A program made the translations under genes and the position numbers. DNA of 5,926 nucleotides, from assembly GCA_038238115.1 (NCBI GenBank), contig JBBRYB010000148.1, forward strand, positions 1 through 5,926. Direction: 5' to 3'. The notes beneath the pieces are model-generated. The model ran no database searches, had not been told where the DNA came from, and worked only from the letters and a program-made list of their open reading frames with translations. This DNA comes from JBBRYB01 sp038238115 (lineage in GTDB: Bacteria; Actinomycetota; Actinomycetes; Propionibacteriales; Nocardioidaceae). Below are positions 1 to 5,475 of the stretch, piece by piece (positions within the stretch are counted from its first letter, which is position 1; each line of letters opens with the position of its first letter).

Positions 1-1
1 A

Positions 2-697
2 ACCACCGGGTTCCTGTTCGAAAGCCTGGTCGCCCATGACCTGCGCATCTACGCCGAAGCAGCCGGAGCGACCTGTCTGCACTACCGCGAGGCCGAAGGC
101 CGGCTCGAGGTCGACTACATCCTGGAGACCCGCGATGGCAAGTGGGTCGGGGTCGAGGTCAAGCTCGGGCACAACGAGATCGACAAGGCCGCCGACTCGC
201 TCCGTAGGCTCGCCGACCGGGTGCCACGCGCACCCAAGGCGCTGGTCGTCATCACCGGCACCACGCTCGCCTACACCCGCGACGACGGCGTCCACGTCGC
301 GCCACTCGTGCCCGCCCGGGCGCCGAACTCGAACACCGCCGTGGCCGTGGTAGAAGCGCACCTGCAAGTCAGGGACCCGCTCCAAGCAGGCAAGGCACCC
401 TCATCGTTTCACACGCCGATATACACAGAACTGTCTGCGGATCCAGGTCAGAACGGACGATCGGCAATGGGCTGGCCTGGAAGGCGCCCACCGTCGTACT
501 GGACCCTGACGATCAGCGCCTCACGGTCACCCTGCATGCTCCTGACGGCGAGAACATCTTCGGCACCTGGATCCGCTTCCCTCATCTCCAAGCTGTCGAC
601 ATTGTCGACGCCCAGGCACTTGGCAACTCTCATCACGCTGCTCCCTCTGTCCGTTCCGGGTTGGGCGACAGGTAGGTGTGCCTGCTGCCCCGAATGA
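2..697 (+). CDS. DUF4143-type ATP-binding protein, C-terminal part, with aberrant tail
   Basis: This is the 3' part of a gene that begins left of the window; the frame is open from base 2. The visible start (residues TTGFLFESLVAHDLRIYAEA) matches the C-terminal DUF4143 domain of bacterial P-loop ATPases. It is followed by LHYREAEGRLEVDYIL and GVEVKLG, whose E-V-D...E-V-K pattern resembles a PD-(D/E)XK nuclease-like fold, and by the conserved end ITGTTLAYTRDDGVHVAPL. The N-terminal AAA domain would lie outside the window. Family members normally stop a few residues after this point (usual ending of the VVPIGALGP kind). Here no stop appears, and the frame continues about 129 codons to TGA at 695-697. 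The first 25 or so tail codons keep a GC-rich third position; after about 390 this is lost and the residues look random. I infer loss of the original stop by deletion or recombination. The domain call is good; the tail is probably not an evolved protein segment. The molecular role of the family is poorly defined. Confidence 0.75.
   Translation, partial: TTGFLFESLVAHDLRIYAEAAGATCLHYREAEGRLEVDYILETRDGKWVGVEVKLGHNEIDKAADSLRRLADRVPRAPKALVVITGTTLAYTRDDGVHVAPLVPARAPNSNTAVAVVEAHLQVRDPLQAGKAPSSFHTPIYTELSADPGQNGRSAMGWPGRRPPSYWTLTISASRSPCMLLTARTSSAPGSASLISKLSTLSTPRHLATLITLLPLSVPGWATGRCACCPE
451..675 (+). pseudogene. Orphan coding-like fragment, no start codon, product unknown
   Basis: In the frame of position 451 there is an open stretch ending at TAG 673-675. 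Its translation looks more protein-like than the DUF4143 tail that overlaps it in another frame: about 70 percent G/C at third positions, and a balanced alternation of hydrophobic and charged residues, as in LAWKAPTVVLDPDDQRLTV, HAPDGENIFGTWIRF and LQAVDIVDAQAL. No ATG, GTG or TTG start with a ribosome binding site precedes it, and the frame upstream has no recognisable coding signal. The simplest reading is the 3' remnant of a gene whose 5' end was lost where the DUF4143 gene lost its stop. I do not recognise the family. The opposite strand is also open over 448-636, but with no better support. Low confidence. Confidence 0.3.
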
Positions 698-757
698 AGG
701 ATTCATAGATTCGGATGATATTTGCGAGGCTGATGTGGCGATGGACGATCATCGAAA

Positions 758-905
758 GCGGCCAGCGGAATGACCCAAGGCGAGCCCGCCGAGCGGGCCG
801 ACAAGTCACAGCCGACGATCTCGGCGTACGAGCGCGGCAGGAAGACCCGGACCTCGCCGTGGCCGAACGTCTGGTACAGGCCGCCGGCTGAACGTCGCAC
901 TCCAG
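758..905 (+). pseudogene. Degraded Xre-family helix-turn-helix regulator
   Basis: Three adjoining pieces in successive frames rebuild a Cro/C1 (Xre) DNA-binding domain. Frame 2, from about 770, gives MTQGEPAERADKSQPTISAY followed by ERGRKT, the classic helix 2-turn-helix 3 pattern TQ.ELAERA.KSQPTISAYERGRKT. Near 845 the reading moves to frame 1 and continues DPDLAVAERLVQAAG, helices 4-5, up to TGA 889-891. A further one-base shift there restores NVALQPRR in frame 3, a common end of such domains. At least two single-base losses are therefore needed (near 845-850 and 888-890), and the start of the domain near 758-770 also looks damaged. Two normally conserved positions are altered: G for A/Q after TQ, and P for L in the AELAERA segment. 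Proteins of this type are often phage-type repressors or toxin-antitoxin antitoxins; no partner gene is visible. It cannot encode a working protein as it stands. Confidence 0.65.
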
Positions 906-951
906 CCACGCCGCGGTACAGCGCGCCCAGGAATGCGAGTCGCCGGGCCTG

Positions 952-984
952 TTCGCGGACCGACGACGTCACTAGATTGCTTCC
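952..984 (+). promoter_or_regulatory. Possible leaderless promoter of the LAL regulator
   Basis: TAGATT at 973-978 fits the actinobacterial -10 pattern TANNNT and ends six bases before the ATG at 985, so transcription would begin at or next to the start codon. No purine-rich Shine-Dalgarno tract lies in the 15 bases before the ATG. The -35 region is weak (around GTTCGC, 951-956). This is inferred from spacing and the missing ribosome binding site only. Confidence 0.3.
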
Positions 985-3588
985 ATGGCACGCCGAGTGC
1001 TCGAGCGCGAGAGCGAGTTGGCGGCGATCACGCGGGCCGCCCAGGTCGCGCGGGCAGGGCACGGCAGCCTGGTACTCGTCTCCGGCGAGGCCGGTATCGG
1101 CAAGTCCACCCTGGTGGAGTCCATGCGGTCGCGGCTCCCGGGCGACATCCGGGTACTGATCGGCCGATGCGACGACCTGAGCACTCCGCGCGTCCTCGGC
1201 CCGATCGCGGAGCTCGCGGCCGGTTTCGGCCCTCGGCTCGCCGCCCTTGCCACCGAAGGCACCGACCGACCCCGGCTCCTCGACGCCCTCCATACTGAGC
1301 TCCGAGCACGTGGCGCCCGCACGGTCCTGGTGGTCGAGGACGTGCACTGGGCCGACGACGTCACGCTCGACGTGCTCGGCTACCTGCTGCCGAGGCTGGC
1401 CGCCACGCCGACCCTGCTCGTCCTGACGTTCCGAGATGTCGGCCTCCCGCGCCGTCACCGGTTGCGCCTGCTGCTCGGCCTCGCCGCCGGCCTGGACGCC
1501 TGTACGCGACTTCCACTCCAACCGCTCTCGGCCGCTGCGGTGCGTGACCTGTGCGCCGGATCCGGCCTGGACCACACCGACGTGGTCGCCGTCACCGGCG
1601 GCAACCCGTTCTTCGTCCATTCCGTTCTGGAGCACGACGGACCCGGCGAACTACCGCCCACTGTGCTCGACGCCGTCCGCGCCCGCGTCGCCCGTCTCGA
1701 CGACGACGTCGTGACCGTGCTCGAACAGCTCAGCGTGGTGCCGGGCACGGTGCAGAGGATGCTGTTCCGGACCCTCTTCCATGAGGCAGGACACGCGTTG
1801 GTGACCGCCGAGCAGCACGGGCTCCTCCTGGTGACCCCTGACACGGTGACGTTTCGGCACGAGCTGACGCGTCGGGCAGTCCTCGAGGCGCTGCCGAGGG
1901 CGAGGCGCGCCGAGCTGCACCAGCGGGCCCTCGCCGCTCTGGAGAATCTGGGCAGTGACGACCTCGCGCTGCTGGTCAACCACGCCTCCGGAGCCGGGGA
2001 CGCGGTGGCCGTCGCACGGCACGGTCCCGCCGCGGCTCGCCAGGCTGCCCAGCGCGGCGCCCATCGGGAGGCCGCAGCCCACTATCAACGGGTCCTCGCT
2101 CACCGCGACCGCTTCGGCGCTGCCGAGGTCGCCGCCCTGCTCGACGAGTCGGCCCTCGAGTCCTACCTCGTGGGCGACAACGAGCGCCGGGCCGTGGCCG
2201 ACCAGCACGATGCGGTCGGCGTACGACGCAGCCTCGGCGAGCCAGTCGCCTTGGCACGCAGCCTCCGATGGCTGTCGCGGATGAGTTCCTGGGCAGGCGA
2301 CAGCGACGTGGCACGCGCGGCGGCGAGCGAGTGCCTGAGCCTTGCCGAACGATCGGGTGACCCCACGCTCCTTGCGCTCGCGACCAGCAACGACGTGCAG
2401 GTGGCAATGACCTGGGGTGGTGCGAGCGCGACGGTCGAGGCCGCGGGAAGGGCCGTCGACCTGGCCCGGACGGCGGGCGGCGCCGATGTCATCTCCCACG
2501 CGCTCAACAACCTCGGCTGTCTGACCTGGTCGCGCGACAAGGCGAAGGCTCGAGTGCTGCTCGATGAGGCGGCTCTGGTGGCCGAGGCTGCCGGCGAGGT
2601 CGAGCACGCCTGCCGCGCGCTGTGCAACCTTCTCTTCTGGTGTCTCGACGACCATGACCTGCTCGGAGCACGGGCGGCCCTCGGCCGGGGACTTGGGATG
2701 GCCGAGGGCTCGGAGCACGTGGCGTTCGCGATGTGGTTCTCGATAGGCGAGGGCTTCATCGAGCTGGCTGCTGGGCACTGGGAGGGGGCGGCACGGCAAG
2801 CGAGCCGCGCCCTCGACGCCGTGGACCCGATCCGCTGCCACGCGCTGGTCCTCCTGTCCATCGTGGACGTCCGCACGGGGCGTCAGGGCGACCACGTGGC
2901 CCCCGCCTGGGCCTTGGCCCGCAAGCTCGACTGGCCACCCCTGGCGGCCTCCGCCGCCTTGGTGGTGGCCGAGGAGGCATGGCTCCGCTCAGACCCCGCG
3001 ACAGTGCGTGAGGTGGCCCGCACCGCCTACGACCGAGCCGTCACCGACGACAACCGCGTGGCGCAGCCCATTGCTGCCTTCTGGCTCAGCACAGCAGGCG
3101 TCCAGGTAGACCCGGGGAGCAGCGACGATCCCTTTGCCCTGCTCGCGCGCGGAGGATGGCAGGCGGCGGCCGACCGTTTCGGAGCCGCGGGATACCCGTA
3201 CGAGCGAGGGCTCGCCCTCCTGCACAGCAGCCGGCCCTCGGTGATCGCTGCCGCGCTGGCCGACCTGGAGTCCCTCGGTGCCTGGCCGGCGGCCGCCCTG
3301 GCGCGTCGCCGGCTCCGAGGTCTCGGCGTAGCCGACGTGCCACGCGGCGCCCGACCGACTACTCGCGCCAACGTGGCGGGCCTTACCGACCGGCAGCTCG
3401 ACGTCTTGACCTTCGTGGCCGAGGGATCGACCAATCCCGAGATTGCGGAGCGGCTCGTGCTGTCCGTGCGCACCGTCGACAACCACGTAGCCGCCGCGAT
3501 GGCCAAGCTCGGCGCGGCGACGCGGCAGGAGGCTGTCGAGGTCGCCCGCGCACGAGGCTGGCACTCGGGCGTGGTACGCCGAACTTAG
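985..3588 (+). CDS. LAL-type transcriptional regulator (AAA ATPase + LuxR HTH)
   Basis: A complete 867-residue cytoplasmic regulator of the large ATP-binding LuxR (LAL, MalT-like) class. The N-terminus carries a P-loop ATPase: Walker A GEAGIGKS at residues 34-41, Walker B VLVVED at about 114-119 followed by VHWAD, and LTFRD near 147-151, a typical sensor segment. GGNPFFV near 205-211 is also typical of this class. The middle (roughly 330-780) is alanine- and leucine-rich and predicted helical, resembling the TPR-like sensor region of such proteins. Residues 799-860 form the LuxR DNA-binding domain (LTDRQLDVL..VAEGSTNPEIAERL..SVRTVDNHV..AMAKLGAATR). ATP and inducer binding are known to switch DNA binding in this class; the inducer here is unknown. 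The ATG at 985 is chosen because an in-frame TAG sits at 973-975 and RERE-like residues leading into Walker A start at once; no Shine-Dalgarno sequence precedes it, so leaderless translation is possible. A methyltransferase gene follows 92 bp downstream on the same strand and is a plausible target. Length is normal for the class, with no sign of damage. Confidence 0.93.
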   Translation: MARRVLERESELAAITRAAQVARAGHGSLVLVSGEAGIGKSTLVESMRSRLPGDIRVLIGRCDDLSTPRVLGPIAELAAGFGPRLAALATEGTDRPRLLDALHTELRARGARTVLVVEDVHWADDVTLDVLGYLLPRLAATPTLLVLTFRDVGLPRRHRLRLLLGLAAGLDACTRLPLQPLSAAAVRDLCAGSGLDHTDVVAVTGGNPFFVHSVLEHDGPGELPPTVLDAVRARVARLDDDVVTVLEQLSVVPGTVQRMLFRTLFHEAGHALVTAEQHGLLLVTPDTVTFRHELTRRAVLEALPRARRAELHQRALAALENLGSDDLALLVNHASGAGDAVAVARHGPAAARQAAQRGAHREAAAHYQRVLAHRDRFGAAEVAALLDESALESYLVGDNERRAVADQHDAVGVRRSLGEPVALARSLRWLSRMSSWAGDSDVARAAASECLSLAERSGDPTLLALATSNDVQVAMTWGGASATVEAAGRAVDLARTAGGADVISHALNNLGCLTWSRDKAKARVLLDEAALVAEAAGEVEHACRALCNLLFWCLDDHDLLGARAALGRGLGMAEGSEHVAFAMWFSIGEGFIELAAGHWEGAARQASRALDAVDPIRCHALVLLSIVDVRTGRQGDHVAPAWALARKLDWPPLAASAALVVAEEAWLRSDPATVREVARTAYDRAVTDDNRVAQPIAAFWLSTAGVQVDPGSSDDPFALLARGGWQAAADRFGAAGYPYERGLALLHSSRPSVIAAALADLESLGAWPAAALARRRLRGLGVADVPRGARPTTRANVAGLTDRQLDVLTFVAEGSTNPEIAERLVLSVRTVDNHVAAAMAKLGAATRQEAVEVARARGWHSGVVRRT

Positions 3589-3610
3589 GTAGCCGCGACG
3601 CCAACCTAGG
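3576..3610 (+). repeat. Imperfect direct repeat between regulator and methyltransferase genes
   Basis: ACGCCGAACTTAGG (3576-3589) recurs as ACGCCAACCTAGG (3598-3610), with one gap and one substitution. The start-to-start distance is 22 bp, about two helical turns. The same stretch also contains an inverted pair TAGGT (3586-3590) and ACCTA (3604-3608). The first copy covers the last codons and stop of the regulator gene; the second lies in the intergenic region 70 bp before the methyltransferase start. Helically phased repeats are a usual layout for activator sites, so this could be an operator for the adjacent LAL regulator. It may also be chance. Confidence 0.35.
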
Positions 3611-3667
3611 AACCGTGGCCTCTCGTGGCCGGGTGCCTCCAGCTCCTACAACGGAAGGACCACATCG

Positions 3668-3674
3668 AGAGGAG
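3668..3674 (+). promoter_or_regulatory. Ribosome binding site of the methyltransferase gene
   Basis: AGAGGAG lies six bases before ATG 3681, a strong Shine-Dalgarno match at good spacing. It decides the start: the same frame is open far upstream (to 3156) through the regulator gene, but no family similarity or ribosome binding site supports an earlier start. Confidence 0.8.
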
Positions 3675-3680
3675 CACGAC

Positions 3681-4736
3681 ATGACCGTGAACGACGACAG
3701 ACTGATGGATCTGCTGGGCAGGTTCGTGGGCGATCTCGGCGCCACCATGGCGGCCGGCAGCATCGTGATCGGCGACCAGCTCGGCCTCTACCGCGCTCTC
3801 GCCGAAGGGCCCGCGACGGCCGACGAGCTCGCTGCGAGGACCGGCACGGCCACCCGGTACCTGCAGGAGTGGCTCAACGGACAGGCAGCCGGCGGCTACG
3901 TCGAGTACGACGCCACGACCGGACACTTCTCGCTCACAGATGAGCAGGCGTTCGCCTTGACTGACCCCGACGGACCCCTGTACCTCCCGGGCGCCTTCCA
4001 GTTCGCGCTCGGCACCCTGCGGGCGACCGACGACATCGCCCGCGCCTTCCAGTCGGGTGAGGGGTTCGGGTGGCACGAGCACGACGAGGACGTGTTCATC
4101 GGGTGCGAGCGGTTCTTTCGGCCGGGCTACGTCGCCAACCTGGCCACCAGCTGGATCCCGGCACTCGACGGCGTGCAGGCCAAGCTGGCGGCCGGTGCGC
4201 AGGTGGCCGACATCGGCTGCGGCCTGGGCGCCTCGAGCGTGCTGATGGCGATCACCTGGCCGGCGTCCACGATCCGGGGCTCGGACTACCACGACGGGTC
4301 GATCGAGCAGGCCCGCGCGCGAGCCGAGGCGGCGGGGGTCTCCGATCGGGTGCAGTTCGAGGTGGCCCGGGCCCAGGACTTCGGCGGCGGACCCTATGAC
4401 CTGGTCACCTCGTTCGACAGCCTTCACGACATGGGCGACCCGCTCGCTGCCGGGCGCAACGTGCACGGACAGCTTCACCCGGACGGCACGTGGATGATTG
4501 TCGAGCCATTCGCCGGCGATGACCTGTCCGCGAACCTCAACCCCGTCGGCCGGATCTACTACTCAGGGTCCACGATGCTCTGCGTCCCCAACGCCCTCTC
4601 ACAGCCGGGCGGCTACGCCCTGGGGGCCCAAGCGGGCGAGCAGCCGATCCGGCAGATCTGTGTCGACGCCGGCTTCAGCCGGTTCGACCGGGTGGCCGAG
4701 ACGCCGTTCAACATCGTGTACGAAGCCCGCCCCTGA
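3681..4736 (+). CDS. Class I SAM-dependent methyltransferase, Rv2258c-like
   Basis: A complete 351-residue soluble methyltransferase. Residues about 15-85 form a winged-helix-like N-terminal domain (GDQLGLYRALAEGPATADEL, then ARTGTATRYLQEWL and a wing ending GHFSLTDEQA). In related enzymes this domain serves dimerisation or substrate binding rather than DNA binding. The Rossmann-type catalytic domain follows: SAM-binding motif I VADIGCGLG at 175-183, the acidic residue after strand 2 in GSDYHDGS (D202), YDLVTSFDSLHDMGDP at 239-254 for motif IV, then HPDGTWMIVEPFAGD at 266-280. The C-terminus (VDAGFSRFDRVAETPFN) is typical for the family. Layout and length match proteins resembling Mycobacterium tuberculosis Rv2258c, which are often mislabelled as transcriptional regulators because of the N-terminal domain. 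The acceptor substrate is unknown. The gene lies 92 bp after the LAL regulator with its own strong ribosome binding site, so it may be controlled by that regulator or be cotranscribed with it. No damage is seen. Confidence 0.9.
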   Translation: MTVNDDRLMDLLGRFVGDLGATMAAGSIVIGDQLGLYRALAEGPATADELAARTGTATRYLQEWLNGQAAGGYVEYDATTGHFSLTDEQAFALTDPDGPLYLPGAFQFALGTLRATDDIARAFQSGEGFGWHEHDEDVFIGCERFFRPGYVANLATSWIPALDGVQAKLAAGAQVADIGCGLGASSVLMAITWPASTIRGSDYHDGSIEQARARAEAAGVSDRVQFEVARAQDFGGGPYDLVTSFDSLHDMGDPLAAGRNVHGQLHPDGTWMIVEPFAGDDLSANLNPVGRIYYSGSTMLCVPNALSQPGGYALGAQAGEQPIRQICVDAGFSRFDRVAETPFNIVYEARP

Positions 4737-4764
4737 CCGGTTGCCGACCCGGCCACGGAGTCTA

Positions 4765-4788
4765 TCGTCCGACCATAAACGACCGGAC
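4765..4788. other. Weak hairpin after the methyltransferase gene
   Basis: GTCCG (4767-4771) and CGGAC (4784-4788) can pair across a 12-base loop; TCGT/ACGA (4765-4768, 4779-4782) is a competing short pairing. There is no T-tract, so this is at best a weak terminator candidate in the 80-bp gap (4737-4816) between the methyltransferase stop and the insertion-sequence remnant. Confidence 0.15.
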
Positions 4789-4816
4789 TGGCCCTGGCCC
4801 GTGCCCACCAGCTCGC

Positions 4817-5271
4817 CGTGCCGGTCTTCAGGCAGCCGTGCAGGATGCCGACGAGGCGAAGGCGAGTTGACGTAGCGCGGCTTGGTGACCGATGTTGCGG
4901 GCTCGCAGCGAGTGGTAGTAGGCGCGGGCGCCGGGAGATGGGTTCAACCAGCCGAAGGCCCAGTGCTGGCCGCGTCGCCGAGACGAGTGTTCCGTGCGTA
5001 GCGGGCCAAGCACGTTCTTGCGGGTGCCCGAGGCGCGGGCGATCGGTGAGATGCCGGCGTAGTTCTTGCGTGCTTTCGCGTCGGCGAAGCGGGTACTGTC
5101 ATCTGTGAACTCGGCCAGGATTCGTGCCGCGAGGATGACACCGAGCCCGGGCTGGCTGGAGTAGATCTCAGCCTCGCGGTAACGTCCAAAAGGGCCGGCC
5201 ACCACCTTGCCCAGCTTGGCGACCTCGCCGTTGCGCGTGCCGATCAGCCGCACCTCAGTGGTCACGACGGC
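4817..5271 (-). pseudogene. IS110-family transposase fragment (copy 1), frameshifted
   Basis: Read on the minus strand, this is the C-terminal half of an IS110-family transposase (Transposase_20 domain). Recognisable blocks in order are EVAKLGKVV, EAEIYSSQPGLGVILAARIL, RFADAKARKNYAGISPIARA then SGT, LARYARNTRLGDAA (in a shifted frame), GARAYYHSLRARNIGHQAAL, and GILHGCLKTGT. The serine of the RASG block is the presumed catalytic serine of this family. Compared with copy 2 to its right there is a pair of compensating one-base indels (near 4968-4971 and 5005-5010) and a one-base deletion near 4856-4865 that breaks the frame before the C-terminus. The N-terminal DEDD domain is absent: similarity starts abruptly at the edge of a small inverted-repeat element (5273). 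Similarity to copy 2 stops at about 4817, short of the last 20 or so codons. Identity to copy 2 is roughly 80-85 percent by eye. It is inactive. Confidence 0.85.
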
Positions 5272-5272
5272 A

Positions 5273-5286
5273 CTGTTGCATTGAGC
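5273..5286 (+). repeat. Left terminal inverted repeat of the 183-bp element
   Basis: CTGTTGCATTGAGC, the exact reverse complement of 5442-5455. A perfect 14-bp match over a distance of only 183 bp is unlikely by chance, and its A+T content is higher than that of its surroundings. Confidence 0.75.
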
Positions 5287-5441
5287 CATCGTGCGGAGCC
5301 GGGACAGCAGATTTCCTGTCGGCTGCCTCGCGACGTGTCCCGATGTCGCCGCCAGGCCCTCGAAGTCGGGCCAAAGGGACGCCCGGCCGGAGGTTGAGTG
5401 CCGCCGAGCCGCAAGATTTGCCACGACACGTTCGCGGGATC

Positions 5442-5455
5442 GCTCAATGCAACAG
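5442..5455 (-). repeat. Right terminal inverted repeat of the 183-bp element
   Basis: GCTCAATGCAACAG on the plus strand, pairing exactly with 5273-5286. On the minus strand it reads CTGTTGC..., directly after the GGGATGT that follows the IS110 copy 2 gene. Confidence 0.75.
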
Positions 5456-5475
5456 ACATCCCAGGTTTTTCGTTG
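5456..5475 (-). other. Presumed right end of IS110 copy 2
   Basis: These 20 bases lie between the stop codon of the copy 2 transposase and the inverted repeat. On the minus strand they read ACGAAAAACCTGGGATGT. A short A-rich then GGGATGT 3' flank directly after the stop fits a short right end of an IS110-group element. The exact boundary cannot be fixed from one copy. Confidence 0.35.

Larger units (their letters stand above)
5273..5455. mobile_element. 183-bp inverted-repeat element, MITE-like, family unknown
   Basis: The stretch is bounded by perfect 14-bp inverted repeats, CTGTTGCATTGAGC (5273-5286) and GCTCAATGCAACAG (5442-5455). With mismatches the match extends inward to about 23 bp (ATC and GCG blocks pair too). 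The interior holds no recognisable gene. It contains short hairpins: GACAG/CTGTC at 5303-5307 and 5316-5320, and GCGAC/GTCGC at 5330-5334 and 5345-5349. The left edge coincides with the point where IS110 copy 1 similarity begins, so the element seems to have inserted into or cut that transposase. The right edge abuts the presumed 3' end of IS110 copy 2. No clear target duplication is visible. It may be a non-autonomous element or the internally deleted remnant of an insertion sequence. I cannot assign a family. Confidence 0.55.

Noticed and set aside
594..608. GTCGAC-ATT-GTCGAC, two palindromes three bases apart, as a possible operator
   Set aside because: It falls inside the coding-like frame (AVDIVDA), and such hexamers are frequent at this base composition.
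692..712. GAAT...ATTC...ATTC pattern in an A+T-richer patch before the Xre remnant, as an Xre operator
   Set aside because: The arms are only four bases, and the gene it would serve is broken; too weak to annotate.
703..1635. Long minus-strand open frame of 310 codons
   Set aside because: It lies opposite the regulator's ATPase domain and the Xre remnant, has no recognisable domain, and has the composition of an antisense shadow.
1651..2895. Long minus-strand open frame of 414 codons opposite the regulator
   Set aside because: It is wholly within the regulator gene, with no family features; long antisense frames are common in high-G+C genes.
3615..3630. GTGGCC repeated ten bases apart upstream of the methyltransferase
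   Set aside because: A six-base G+C-rich repeat is expected by chance here, and no other signal supports it.
3156..3680. A long open frame upstream of and continuous with the methyltransferase, suggesting a 526-residue fusion protein
   Set aside because: It overlaps the well-supported LAL regulator in another frame, is arginine-rich as expected of a high-G+C shadow frame, and the strong ribosome binding site at 3668-3674 fixes the start at 3681.
5262..5475. The non-coding stretch between the IS110 copies as a bridge RNA gene
   Set aside because: In the IS110 group the bridge RNA lies 5' of an intact transposase. Copy 1 lacks its N-terminal half and the stretch has its own inverted ends, so the position does not fit.
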